From: an uncultured Lacinutrix sp.
GTDB lineage: Bacteria > Bacteroidota > Bacteroidia > Flavobacteriales > Flavobacteriaceae
Direction: 5' to 3'
DNA: 64,000 nt
NCBI RefSeq assembly: GCF_947500325.1
Contig: NZ_CANMRQ010000001.1
Span: 188,001-252,000 of the forward strand
Position 1 is the stretch's first letter; every line of letters begins with the position of its first letter. Below are positions 17,195 through 26,656 of this stretch, piece after piece. The notes under the pieces were generated by a model. The model ran no database searches and was not told the DNA's origin. It was given only the letters and a program-made list of their open reading frames with translations. The position numbers and the translations under genes were made by a program.

Positions 17195-17884
17195 TTAATT
17201 TTTCTTTTTTATTGGATTCATTTGCTCTAACTTATCTTTGTTTTTTTGATAGGTTTCAGGAAATAAACCTTGAGTGAGTAAAAAGATTCCAAAAATTAAA
17301 ATAAATAATGCGACTATTTTTTTTGTTTTAAAAATACGTCTGGGAGTAAGTTTGTTTCTTAAACGTTTTGCTGCTAATATCTTAATAATATCTGTTACAA
17401 AATAGCTTACTAGCATGGCAACAATAAAAACTACAACTCCATTTTTAGAGGTTGTAATAGAGTTTCCAATAACAATAAAACCTAACCAGCCTATTAAAAC
17501 ACCAATGTTTATAAAGTTTAGTAAAAAACCTTTTATAAACAGTTTCCAGTAATCTTTTTGTATCTCTACTTTATGGTATTCTTTAACAATTGATCTAAAA
17601 GACTTAGAGGTTTTAACAAATGAAATTACGCCGTAAACAATTAATAAAACACCACCAAATATTAAGAAACTTGGGTCATCTTTTACTTTTTCTAAAAGAT
17701 TGTTTGTACTATAGTAAGCTAAAAGAATAAAAACAATATCTGCCAATATTACACCAATATCAAATATTAATGCACTACGAAACCCTTTTGTTGCTCCAGT
17801 TTCTAGAAGCACAAAAAAAACGGGACCAATGGTAAATGCGAGAATTATACCAAATGGGATACCTGCTAAAATATCGTCAAACAT
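17195..17884 (-). CDS. LysE family amino-acid exporter
   Basis: 229 aa with six hydrophobic segments. N-terminal GIPFGIILAFTIGPVFFVLLETGATKGFRSAL is the LysE/RhtB pattern (shown here in parts: AFTIGPVFF, ETGATKGFRSAL). Members export amino acids or related metabolites through the inner membrane by proton exchange; substrate cannot be told. The C-terminal 25 residues are charged. The GIY-YIG gene follows after 3 bp. Confidence 0.85.
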   Translation of the reverse strand: MFDDILAGIPFGIILAFTIGPVFFVLLETGATKGFRSALIFDIGVILADIVFILLAYYSTNNLLEKVKDDPSFLIFGGVLLIVYGVISFVKTSKSFRSIVKEYHKVEIQKDYWKLFIKGFLLNFINIGVLIGWLGFIVIGNSITTSKNGVVVFIVAMLVSYFVTDIIKILAAKRLRNKLTPRRIFKTKKIVALFILIFGIFLLTQGLFPETYQKNKDKLEQMNPIKKKN

Positions 17885-17985
17885 ATTTATAATAAGGGTT
17901 TAATACAAAGTAAAGAAATAATCCCTTTAAAGTAAAGAAATTGCTATTTAATGTAGATTACTCATGAAATAGAACTAAAAAATAA

Positions 17986-18009
17986 AAGCCTCAATATAAA
18001 TTGAAGCTT
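17986..18009 (-). terminator. Terminator of YbjQ gene 1
   Basis: AAGCCTCAAT / ATTGAAGCTT arms, T-rich on the minus-strand 3' side. Confidence 0.65.
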
Positions 18010-18029
18010 CTATTTAATGTATTTAATAA

Positions 18030-18362
18030 CTATTTATCTGTTGCAACACTTACTGCTGTTCCTGTCACAGATATTATTAATGTTGCAGATTGCGATAATG
18101 GCTCAATATCTACCTTAATACCAACAACTGCATTAGCATTTAATGCTTTAGCATTATCACATAACTTCTGAAAAGCTTCTTCTTTTATACTCTGTAATCC
18201 TGCTTCATAGGCTTCATAATATTTTTTCATATTAAACATATCTTTAAAAGACATTTTTCTCCCTTTATGTGAATAACCCGAATTATAAGATATACCTGTA
18301 ACAATACCTTTATATTCTATTATTCTAAAGCCTTCAATTGAGTTTGTTGTAGTTAGTACCAT
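18030..18362 (-). CDS. YbjQ/UPF0145 family protein, paralogue 1
   Basis: 110 aa. Starts VLTTTNSIEGFRIIEYKGIVTG and has ALNANAVVGIKVD and the end ISVTGTAVSVATDK, all typical of the YbjQ (heavy-metal-binding-like, DUF74) fold, a small pentameric beta-alpha protein without established function. It shares identical ends with the next gene upstream, so the two arose by tandem duplication; the middle (about 25-50, with a Lys/Met-rich insert) differs. Each copy has its own terminator. Confidence 0.85.
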   Translation of the reverse strand: MVLTTTNSIEGFRIIEYKGIVTGISYNSGYSHKGRKMSFKDMFNMKKYYEAYEAGLQSIKEEAFQKLCDNAKALNANAVVGIKVDIEPLSQSATLIISVTGTAVSVATDK

Positions 18363-18431
18363 TTTTTTGTTTTATTATTAGTTGCTTGTTTTATTGTTTT
18401 GTTACATTTTAAAGAGACAGTATAAAATTAA

Positions 18432-18456
18432 AAAGCCTCAGTAAAACTGAAGCTTT
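18432..18456 (-). terminator. Terminator of YbjQ gene 2
   Basis: AAAGCCTCAG / CTGAAGCTTT arms with a T-rich minus-strand tail. Confidence 0.65.
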
Positions 18457-18480
18457 AAATCTCTTTTATTTATTTAAGTA

Positions 18481-18786
18481 TTACTTATCTGTTGCAACAC
18501 TTACAGCGGTACCAGTAACAGAGACTATAGCATAATTACTCGCTGTTAATTCTAGTTCTACTTTTACACCAACAACAGCATTAGCATTTAATTTTTTTGC
18601 ATTTACGGCTAAATCTTGGAACGCTTCTTCTTTTACAATAGCAATACTTTCCTTAACAGCCTTATAATACTTAGTGACACTAAAACCCGCTGCTAATTTT
18701 TGTTCATTTATTGCCAAACCAGTCACTAGACCTTTATATTCAATTATTCTAAAACCTTCTATATTATTTGTTGTGGTTAATACCAT
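18481..18786 (-). CDS. YbjQ/UPF0145 family protein, paralogue 2
   Basis: 101 aa, close paralogue of the gene at 18030-18362: VLTTTNNIEGFRIIEYKGLVTG at the start, KLNANAVVGVKVELE in the middle and the same TGTAVSVATDK end. It lacks the longer insert of its partner. Only 4 bp separate it from the zinc-ribbon gene upstream, so these two are probably co-transcribed. Function unknown. Confidence 0.85.
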   Translation of the reverse strand: MVLTTTNNIEGFRIIEYKGLVTGLAINEQKLAAGFSVTKYYKAVKESIAIVKEEAFQDLAVNAKKLNANAVVGVKVELELTASNYAIVSVTGTAVSVATDK

Positions 18787-18790
18787 AATC

Positions 18791-19036
18791 TTATTTTTTA
18801 TTTTTTAAGTAAAATTCCCAAAGCGCTTGAAAGTTATCTACGTGTAAATCTACATGTCCACATTCGCCACAAATATTACCAATAATAGACTCGGTTTTAG
18901 AGACTTTAAATTGATTATCTGATGTTTCTACTATTTCTAATTTTAAATTAGATTTTATATTCATATGTGTGAAATCAATAATTTTCACATTAGGAATAAG
19001 TTTTTCAGATTGACAATTTGAGCAATGCGGTTTCAT
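18791..19036 (-). CDS. Small two-CxxC zinc-binding protein
   Basis: 81 aa. MKPHCSNCQSEKL and NICGECGHVDLHV provide two CxxC pairs about 45 residues apart, a zinc-ribbon layout; the centre is beta-rich. No enzyme domain. Directly before a YbjQ gene, a partner that also has metal-related family annotation; a joint role is only a guess. Confidence 0.7.
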   Translation of the reverse strand: MKPHCSNCQSEKLIPNVKIIDFTHMNIKSNLKLEIVETSDNQFKVSKTESIIGNICGECGHVDLHVDNFQALWEFYLKNKK

Positions 19037-19094
19037 AACTTTGGTTATTTGTAGATTAATCTAGGAATGTGTTACAAGTTAAGAAATTTCCTTA

Positions 19095-21293
19095 TTATTT
19101 TTCTGCTTTACCAACCAAATCAAAATCTAAGTGACGCTTTACTAAATCTGCTTGCTTTACCTTAACAATAACCTCATCTCCAAGCTGATACATGTTTTTA
19201 GTTTCTTTACCAACTAATGCAAATTGATCTTGGTCAAACTCATAATAATCGTCTTTTATATCGCGTGTTCTTACCATACCTTCGCATTTATTAGAAATGA
19301 TTTCTACATAAATACCCCAATCTGTAACACCAGAAATAACACCCAAAAACTCTTCGTCTTGATGGTCTTGCATAAAACGAATTTGCATGTACTTTATAGA
19401 ATCTCTTTCAGCTTTTGTTGCTAAATATTCCATATTACTAGAGTGTTTACAACGCTCTTGATAAACCTCTGCATTTGCAGATTTTTCACCATCTAAATAC
19501 TGTTGTAATAAACGATGTGCCATTACATCTGGATAACGACGAATAGGAGACGTAAAGTGACTATAGTAATCAAAAGCTAAACCATAATGCCCTATATTAT
19601 TGGTGGTATACTCTGCCTTAGACATGGTGCGTATTGCTAAAGTATCGACTAAGTTTTGTTCTTTTTTTCCTTGAACATCACTTAATAATTTATTTAAAGA
19701 TTGAGAGACACTTTTTCTGTCTTTAAAATTTAATTTATGTCCAAAATTAGAAACAACACCTTGTAAAGCTGCTAGTTTACTTTCATCTGGTTCATCATGC
19801 ACACGATATACAAATGTTTTTTCTGGTTTTTGCTTTCCTATAAACTCTGAAACCTTACGGTTTGCTAATAACATAAATTCTTCAATTAATTTATTAGCAT
19901 CTTTACTAGTTTTAAAGAATACGCCAACCGGATTTGCTGCTTCATCTAAATTGAATTTAACCTCAACTTTATCAAAAGAAATTGCGCCAGAGCTCATACG
20001 TTTTCTACGCATAATTTTTGCAAGTTCATCTAGCTTTAAAGTAGCATCTGCAATGGCTTGGTCTGTTTTGTATTCTTTTCCCGTTAAAGAAACTTCAGCA
20101 GGAATTGTATTCGTTTTATTATCTATAATAGCTTGTGCTTCTTCATAAGCAAAACGTGCATCACTATAGGTTACCGTGCGACCAAACCATTCGTTTTTAA
20201 TCTCGGCTTTATCATTTAATTCAAATACTGCAGAAAAGGTATACTTTTCTTCATGTGGTCTTAATGAACAAGCTCCATTACTTAATATTTCTGGTAGCAT
20301 TGGTACAACGCGATCTACTAAATACACAGAGGTTGCACGCTCGTAAGCTTCATCGTCTAATACTGTACCTTCTTTTAAATAGTGTGAGACATCTGCAATA
20401 TGAACACCAACTTCATAATTACCATTTTCTAAAACAGTAAATGATAAAGCATCATCAAAATCTTTAGCATCTTTAGGATCAATGGTAAAGGTTAAATCTT
20501 TACGCATATCACGACGTTTGGCTATTTCTTCAGCTTTAATTTCTAAATCAATATTGTTTGCATACTCTTCTACTTCGCGCGGAAACTCGTATGGTAAACC
20601 ATAATCTGCTAAAATCGCATGAATTTCAGTATTATGCTCTCCAGCCTTTCCTAGTACTTTTAATACTTTTCCGTTAGGAGAATCGGCTTTTTCTGGCCAA
20701 TCTTCCATAGATACTAAGACTTTATCTCCGTCTTCCGCTCTCTTTGTTTTATTGATTGGCACAAAAATATCTGTCTTCATTTTATTACCATCTACCACTA
20801 CAAAAGCAAAGTTTTTGTTAGGTTGTATTTGAATAATCCCTACATACTCTGTCTTAGCACGTTGTATAATATTCGTTATTTCGCCTTCTAGCTTACCACG
20901 TTTTCTACGTTTATAAACATACAACTCTACCTCATCGCCATTTAATGCTTTATTAACATTGTTTGATGCGATATAAATATCATCTTCAAAATCATCACAT
21001 ATAACATAACCATTGCCACGTTGTGCAGCATCAAAAATTCCGGTATGGTATTCTGTAGTATTAACAATCTTATACTTACCGCGATCTACTTGTTCTATTT
21101 CCTGCTTAGCAGCAAGTTTGGCTAATGTTTTTATAATCTGGTTACGGCTACTAGCATCATTGACACCAAGTTTAGCCGCTATTTGTTTATAATTAAAAGT
21201 TTGGTTTCTATCTTTTTTTAAAATACTTAGAATTGTATTTGTTAGGTTGGAAATCTTATTATGACTTGGTTTCCTTTTTTTCTTTTTTGACAT
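19095..21293 (-). CDS. rnr: Ribonuclease R
   Basis: 732 aa 3'-5' exoribonuclease that degrades structured RNA. Order: Lys-rich N-terminus, winged helix (about 12-70), two cold-shock/OB domains (about 75-225), RNB catalytic domain (about 255-590) with the Mg-binding aspartates in DPKDAKDFDDALSF and the HYGLAFDYYSHFTSPIRRYPD signature (seen in parts: AFDYYSHF, SPIRRYPDVMAHR), and a C-terminal S1 domain ending DFDLVGKAEK. Full length for the family. Probably monocistronic. Confidence 0.95.
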   Translation of the reverse strand: MSKKKKRKPSHNKISNLTNTILSILKKDRNQTFNYKQIAAKLGVNDASSRNQIIKTLAKLAAKQEIEQVDRGKYKIVNTTEYHTGIFDAAQRGNGYVICDDFEDDIYIASNNVNKALNGDEVELYVYKRRKRGKLEGEITNIIQRAKTEYVGIIQIQPNKNFAFVVVDGNKMKTDIFVPINKTKRAEDGDKVLVSMEDWPEKADSPNGKVLKVLGKAGEHNTEIHAILADYGLPYEFPREVEEYANNIDLEIKAEEIAKRRDMRKDLTFTIDPKDAKDFDDALSFTVLENGNYEVGVHIADVSHYLKEGTVLDDEAYERATSVYLVDRVVPMLPEILSNGACSLRPHEEKYTFSAVFELNDKAEIKNEWFGRTVTYSDARFAYEEAQAIIDNKTNTIPAEVSLTGKEYKTDQAIADATLKLDELAKIMRRKRMSSGAISFDKVEVKFNLDEAANPVGVFFKTSKDANKLIEEFMLLANRKVSEFIGKQKPEKTFVYRVHDEPDESKLAALQGVVSNFGHKLNFKDRKSVSQSLNKLLSDVQGKKEQNLVDTLAIRTMSKAEYTTNNIGHYGLAFDYYSHFTSPIRRYPDVMAHRLLQQYLDGEKSANAEVYQERCKHSSNMEYLATKAERDSIKYMQIRFMQDHQDEEFLGVISGVTDWGIYVEIISNKCEGMVRTRDIKDDYYEFDQDQFALVGKETKNMYQLGDEVIVKVKQADLVKRHLDFDLVGKAEK

Positions 21294-21628
21294 TTAATTT
21301 ATTTTCCTATTTGAATTTCTACATGCCAACAGCATAAGTGACCGTTAGTGAAATTCGGTTATTTTTTAACTTAATATAGGAGGAAGTGAAGATATTAAGT
21401 TTATACAAAGCTACGGTTTTATTATTAAATCAATATTAACCCTGTGTTATTAAACAAAAAAGATTGTCTAGAAAATGTATTTTTAATACAAATAAAGATT
21501 ATTAAAACGCTTATTTTTAATTGATTGAGATTATTAGCTGTCATTCTGGATTACAAAAAAGAAATCATCTAAAAATTACTTTTTAGACAGCTTTACATTA
21601 ATCTATAAAAATAGCTAGAGCCTACTTT
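21294..21628. other. Intergenic region before rnr
   Basis: A/T-rich, no gene seen. Arms TGTCTA (21465) and others are too weak for a firm hairpin; the minus-strand rnr promoter and the end of the surface-protein transcript must lie here. Confidence 0.4.
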
Positions 21629-24600
21629 TTAATTATTCACTCCTTCAGGTAATTGTTGTATAAACAAATATGTTGCTGTTGGAGGACCTCCAAATACAGA
21701 ATTTGATGGATTATTAAATATATTATTTCTTACATTCATAACATCGCTTAAAGTACCTGAATAGACCGTTAAATCATCCATATCTATATCTGTCCCATTA
21801 TAACCTATAGATTGATAACTCGCTACTGGTGGCCCTCCAAATACAGAATTATTAGGATCATTAAAAACTTGACTTCTTATCGATGGAACATCAGATTGCG
21901 CTCCTGAATAATTTAATTGCCCATCTCCATTGGCATCTCCAGCCCACATAGCTACTGTTCCAGTTGGCATACCAAAAGTAGTTTGCGCATCAGTTCCATA
22001 AGTAATTTGGTTATTAGCATCTGTAAAATCTATTGTAGTAACTGCAGTTGTTAAAGGCACTGTATTTAATGTCATTATTCCTAAATGATTTCTATGTTTT
22101 ATTGCTACAAAATAATTACTTGATGGTACATTAAAGGTTAATGCACTAATACCATCTGTACCTACTATGTCTCCATCGCGTTGTATTAAGGCAGATTGTC
22201 TGGACGATACTACAGTATTAGTGGTTGCATCACGAAGTTCTACAAATACCCAATCTACAATATCATCTGTAGTACTGCCTGTACCTGTTGTACCTCCTGC
22301 ATTAAATACCGTAGCAGCACAAGACAGCATATCTGGATATGGGCTTGTTGTAGGTAAAAGTGATGCTACTCTTAAATCATCTCGCATTAGATTTTCTTCT
22401 CCTGTTATAGGGTTAAGTGCTGCACCTTGTAACATAACCTTAGCACTAAGATTTACTGGTGTTGTAACTTCTAGTACTACAGCTGTAGGAGTATAATTAA
22501 CATTCCATGAGTAATTTAATGGTAGGTTTAAAGTATCGAAACTACCGGATATTGATCCTGCTGTTAAAATGGTAAAGGTATCGCCTACATTTGGTGTATA
22601 ACTAGGGGATAAATTTACCTCGAGAGTGCCGCTTAAAGTGGCTGTTCCTGTTACATTTACAATATCGAAAGTTGATATATTAAGTACCTCTGTTTTTAAT
22701 GTTGCAGTACTTTCATGTGTGTAATTTGCATGAAAATTATACGTACCATAATTAAACGTACTATTTCCATAACCAGGACTTAAAATACCTATATTACTAT
22801 AATTAGATGCATGATTTATATTATTATCTCCTGATAGAATATTATTATTATTTAAAATACCTCCTGAATGATTAATTAGTGTTGCGAAATCTATTATAAT
22901 ATCATTATTGTTTATAACACTGTAGTTATTTATAGTCCCTGTAGAATAATTTTCTATAGTTCCATTATTATTTATAATATTATAATTATTTAGGATAGCA
23001 TTTACTCCATTAGATAGTCCATTACTATTTTCTATAATCCCTGTATTATTTATGATACCTTGTTCGTTCAGTAAATTTGCACTAACTATAAGGCCGCCTG
23101 TAGTATTATTTAAAATACCTCCTGCTGTATTTCTCATTCCAGACGCACCTGTACCAATAGTTATAGTGCCGTCTGTATTATTATTTATAATACCACCAGC
23201 ATTATTTAAATAACCAACAATTGTTGTGATGCCTCCTGTATTATTTATAATACCGCCTACGCTATTTATTAGATACTCTTCAGTAAACCCATCAATTATT
23301 ACTTCTCCTGTGGTATTATTATTTAGAGTACCTTGATTGGTTAAAGCAAATCCAATGTCAGACTGATTTAAGTTTATAATACCTTCATTAGTTAATATAG
23401 CTCCTGTAGTATTTACAAATGAAGCATTTGAAGTTAAACTTATTGTAGCTCCAGATGTGTTAGTTATTAATCCATTATTTTCTATTATTCCACTCGTAAT
23501 ACTAACATTACCATTAATAACAACTGTTTCTACTGTCTTTATAGTCGTTCCAGGATATAAAGGCGACCAGTTTGCAGTTGTTGTCCAATTACCTGTTCCT
23601 GTATAAGTATAAATTATTGGTATTAACTCTAAAATAACTTCAGTAGTTGTGTACCTAATATACCATTGACTATTTACTGGTATATTTGTGGCTAAATCTA
23701 ATGTGCTAAATGTTCCCGAAATATTACCTGCTGTTACAATAGTAAACGTATCGCCTATAACTACTGTATTACTTAATGGTATATTAACCTCGAGCGTACC
23801 GCTTAAATTAGCTGTGCCTGTTACTGTTACTGCATCGAAACTTGTAGCACTTACTATTTCTGTAGTTAATATTGCAGTACTTTCATGGGTATAATTATTA
23901 GTAAAGGTGTACGTACCAAAAGAATTAGCAGAATTTCCAGGGCTTAAAATTCCAGAATTACTAAAATCCCCTGTATGGGCTGTATTTACTCCTGCAAGCT
24001 CGCTATTATTGGTTATAGTACCATTATCTATAATAGTTCCGTTATTAGTTAAATTATTGTTGTTTTCTATAATCCCTATGTTATTTATTGTACTTTGATT
24101 GTTCCATAGATTTGCATTAACTATAAGACCGTCTGTATTATTATTTAAAATACCTCCTGCAGTATTTCTCATTCCAGAGGAACCTGTGCCAGTAGTTATA
24201 GTGCCGCTTGTATTATTATTTATAATACCACCAGCATTATTTAAATAACCATGAACTGTTGTGATACTTCCTGTATTATTTATAATACCACCTACGCTAT
24301 TTATTAGATACTCTTCAAAAAGTGCATCAACTATTATTTCTCCTGTGGTATTATTATTTAGAGTACCTTGATTAGTTAAAGCAGATACAATGTCAGACTG
24401 ATTTAAGTTTATAATACCTTCATTAGTTAATATAGCTCCTGTAGTATTTACAAATGAAGCATTTGAAGTTAAACTTATTGTAGCTTCAGGTGTGTTAGTT
24501 ATTAATCCATTATTTTCTATTATTCCACTTGTAATACTAACATTACCATTAATAACAACTGTTTCTACTGTCTTTATAGTTGTTCCAGGATATAAAGGCG

Positions 24601-25768
24601 ACCAGTTTGCAGTTGTTGTCCAATTACCTGTTCCTGTATAAGTATAAATTATTGGTATTAACTCTAAAATAACTTCAGTAGTTGTGTACCTAATATACCA
24701 TTGACTATTTACTGGTATATTTGTGGCTAAATCTAATGTGCTAAATGTTCCCGAAATACCGCCTGCTGTTACAATAGTAAACGAGTCTCCATAACTAGGT
24801 ATATATCCGTTTAGAAAGCTAACTTTTAATGTACCGCTTAAATTAACTGTACCTGTTACAGTTAGTGCATCGAAATTTGTAGTACTTTCTATCTCTGTAG
24901 CAAGAATTGCTGTACTTAGGTGTGTGTAATTATTAGTAAAAATATACGTACCTGTTGTATTGCCTGGATTTAACGTACCTGCATTACTAAAGTCTCCAGT
25001 ATGACTTATGTTTTGTCCAGATAAGGTTCCTAAATTAATTATAATACCTGTATCCTCTATAACTCCTGTATTGTTTACTATCCCATCTGTATTATTGTTT
25101 AGAGTGCCTTCATTATTAAAAGTACCTCCACTTTGGTTATTTACTATTCCTGTATTATTTAAAACCGTTCCATTATATAGTGTACTTGTATTTGTAATAG
25201 ATCCTCCTGTATTATTATTTAGTATTCCTGTATTAGAAACTATAAACGAATTAGAATTAGTAATAGTTCCTGTATTATTAATGGTTCCAGAATTAATAAG
25301 TATTATTGAGTTATTAGTTACAATACCTGTATTCTCTACAATAATATTTCCTAATGTTTGTATGGTTCCTGTATTATTAATGGTTCCAGAATTAGCCATA
25401 TTTCCTTGAATATTAAAATTACCACCACCTGATATATTTAATGTTCCAGAGTTTTCAATATTAAAAATACCAAGATTAATTAAAGCACCTCCAGCATTAA
25501 TTTGAATGTTTCCACCAGAATTAATAAATGTGCCTGTACCAAATACTAATACAGTTCCTGTAACATCTATAGATGTATTTAAAGTAGCGTTACCATTAAT
25601 TATAACAGTTTCTGAAAAGCCAATAGTTGTACCAGGATAGGTATCCCAATTAGCAACATTTGTCCAATTTCCTGTTCCTGTATAGGTATAGGTTTGAGCG
25701 GTACTAACTAAAGCACTTAAACATAAAACAAGGGTAATTATACTTAAGTTTAGCTTATTAAATTTCAT
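21629..25768 (-). CDS. Large HagB-like repetitive cell-surface protein
   Basis: 1379 aa. Signal peptide (1-25, ending STAQ), then three large units each opening YTYTGTGNW (about residues 27, 373, 718) and built of short Asn/Thr/Gly strands (NNTGTINN-like) that suggest a beta helix. Each unit closes with a HESTAIL...DAVTVTGT...GDTFTIVTAG module. The C-terminus (about 1110-1379) matches flavobacterial hemagglutinin-type proteins: NLMRDDLRVASLLPTTSPY, IQRDGDIVG, AIKHRNHLGIMT, MWAGDANGDGQLNYSG (calcium-binding, dockerin-like) and two VFGGPP copies before the end QLPEGVNN. Likely exported to the surface. Role in adhesion is inferred. Confidence 0.8.
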   Translation of the reverse strand: MKFNKLNLSIITLVLCLSALVSTAQTYTYTGTGNWTNVANWDTYPGTTIGFSETVIINGNATLNTSIDVTGTVLVFGTGTFINSGGNIQINAGGALINLGIFNIENSGTLNISGGGNFNIQGNMANSGTINNTGTIQTLGNIIVENTGIVTNNSIILINSGTINNTGTITNSNSFIVSNTGILNNNTGGSITNTSTLYNGTVLNNTGIVNNQSGGTFNNEGTLNNNTDGIVNNTGVIEDTGIIINLGTLSGQNISHTGDFSNAGTLNPGNTTGTYIFTNNYTHLSTAILATEIESTTNFDALTVTGTVNLSGTLKVSFLNGYIPSYGDSFTIVTAGGISGTFSTLDLATNIPVNSQWYIRYTTTEVILELIPIIYTYTGTGNWTTTANWSPLYPGTTIKTVETVVINGNVSITSGIIENNGLITNTPEATISLTSNASFVNTTGAILTNEGIINLNQSDIVSALTNQGTLNNNTTGEIIVDALFEEYLINSVGGIINNTGSITTVHGYLNNAGGIINNNTSGTITTGTGSSGMRNTAGGILNNNTDGLIVNANLWNNQSTINNIGIIENNNNLTNNGTIIDNGTITNNSELAGVNTAHTGDFSNSGILSPGNSANSFGTYTFTNNYTHESTAILTTEIVSATSFDAVTVTGTANLSGTLEVNIPLSNTVVIGDTFTIVTAGNISGTFSTLDLATNIPVNSQWYIRYTTTEVILELIPIIYTYTGTGNWTTTANWSPLYPGTTIKTVETVVINGNVSITSGIIENNGLITNTSGATISLTSNASFVNTTGAILTNEGIINLNQSDIGFALTNQGTLNNNTTGEVIIDGFTEEYLINSVGGIINNTGGITTIVGYLNNAGGIINNNTDGTITIGTGASGMRNTAGGILNNTTGGLIVSANLLNEQGIINNTGIIENSNGLSNGVNAILNNYNIINNNGTIENYSTGTINNYSVINNNDIIIDFATLINHSGGILNNNNILSGDNNINHASNYSNIGILSPGYGNSTFNYGTYNFHANYTHESTATLKTEVLNISTFDIVNVTGTATLSGTLEVNLSPSYTPNVGDTFTILTAGSISGSFDTLNLPLNYSWNVNYTPTAVVLEVTTPVNLSAKVMLQGAALNPITGEENLMRDDLRVASLLPTTSPYPDMLSCAATVFNAGGTTGTGSTTDDIVDWVFVELRDATTNTVVSSRQSALIQRDGDIVGTDGISALTFNVPSSNYFVAIKHRNHLGIMTLNTVPLTTAVTTIDFTDANNQITYGTDAQTTFGMPTGTVAMWAGDANGDGQLNYSGAQSDVPSIRSQVFNDPNNSVFGGPPVASYQSIGYNGTDIDMDDLTVYSGTLSDVMNVRNNIFNNPSNSVFGGPPTATYLFIQQLPEGVNN
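23035..23727 (-). repeat. Internal duplication, copy B
   Basis: Highly similar to 24070-24762 at an exact offset of 1035 bp (345 codons), with long identical runs, for example around 23565-23720. In-frame duplication inside the surface-protein gene. Confidence 0.85.
24070..24762 (-). repeat. Internal duplication, copy A
   Basis: Partner of 23035-23727; offset 1035 bp confirmed at three separate anchor points (23121/24156, 23451/24486, 23565/24600). A third, older unit lies at about 24780-25690. Confidence 0.85.
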
Positions 25769-26218
25769 AAATTAGGGATTTATTTAAGATCGTGTGAAGG
25801 TATTATTAATTTTTACACAAAAAAATACGTAATCGTGTTGGTTATTACGTAGGGGTACGTAGTGTTACAGAAGGGTTTTTTTAAAGGTTTATTATATCTG
25901 TTTGTTTTAGTTGAATAATTTCTCCAAAAGCAACGAACACCCTTTTTACTATTTAATTATAATCCTGATTTTAAAAATTAACCGTATAACCTTAATAAAC
26001 TATAATTTAGATATTAACAAGAACTCTGCGTTAAATAACAGAATTATTAACTGTAACTATAAACACTATAATTAAATTGAATTATCTAACCTAAAAAAAA
26101 TTAATAAGTAAGGTTCTATAAGTTATGCATACTTATTTGCAATTATTAACTTTGAGGCATAAAACAACACACTACTAGTTTTCCGTTTTCACGGAAATAA
26201 TTTTTAAAGCATTAAAAA
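25769..26218. other. Divergent intergenic region
   Basis: 450 bp between the surface-protein gene (-) and rpiB (+). Three TACGTA palindromes or near copies cluster at 25826-25862 just upstream of the surface gene, possibly an operator. A TAACTTTG -7 box at 26147-26154 suits rpiB. The middle is A/T-rich and featureless. Confidence 0.5.
26147..26154 (+). promoter_or_regulatory. rpiB -7 promoter box
   Basis: TAACTTTG, a full TAnnTTTG match, 65 bp before the rpiB ATG. Confidence 0.5.
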
Positions 26219-26653
26219 ATGAATATTTCAATAGGAAACGATCACGCTGGAACAGATTATAAGTTCGCCATTATTAAACATTTAGAAGCAAAGGGTATTA
26301 CTGTTAAAAACTATGGTACAGATGCTAATGATAGTGTAGACTACCCAGATTTTGTGCATCCAGTTGCTAAAGATGTGACTGATAAAAAAGCTGATTTTGG
26401 TATTTTAATTTGTGGTAGTGCTAATGGTGTAGCCATGACAGCCAATAAATACCAAGATATTCGCGCTGGCTTATGCTGGACTAAAGAAATTGTGTCTTTA
26501 ATTCGCCAACATAATAATGCTAATATTTTATGTATTCCGGCTCGTTTTACAGCGATACCACAAGCCCTACAAATGGTAGACACCTTTTTAGAAACCGAGT
26601 TTGAAGGCGGAAGACACCAAAACCGTGTCGATAAAATTCCTGCGCATTGCTAA
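26219..26653 (+). CDS. rpiB: Ribose 5-phosphate isomerase B
   Basis: 144 aa, usual length. Interconverts ribose 5-phosphate and ribulose 5-phosphate in the pentose phosphate pathway (related LacAB act on galactose 6-phosphate). Seen: ISIGNDHAGTDYK at the start with the DHAG motif, DYPDFVHPVAKDV, the active-site Cys loop LICGSANGVAMTANK, and RHQNRVDKI near the end. The CDF transporter gene follows after 3 bp and the two are probably co-transcribed. Confidence 0.93.
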   Translation: MNISIGNDHAGTDYKFAIIKHLEAKGITVKNYGTDANDSVDYPDFVHPVAKDVTDKKADFGILICGSANGVAMTANKYQDIRAGLCWTKEIVSLIRQHNNANILCIPARFTAIPQALQMVDTFLETEFEGGRHQNRVDKIPAHC

Positions 26654-26656
26654 TAT

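Noticed and set aside
21629-21800. Type IX secretion C-terminal domain on the surface protein
   Set aside because: The end (QLPEGVNN after VFGGPP repeats) does not show the usual CTD pattern ending in a Lys-rich strand; export route left open.
22167-25409. Several + strand open frames opposite the surface-protein gene
   Set aside because: Long only because the repetitive Asn/Thr codons on the minus strand avoid stops on the other; valine/leucine/proline-rich nonsense.
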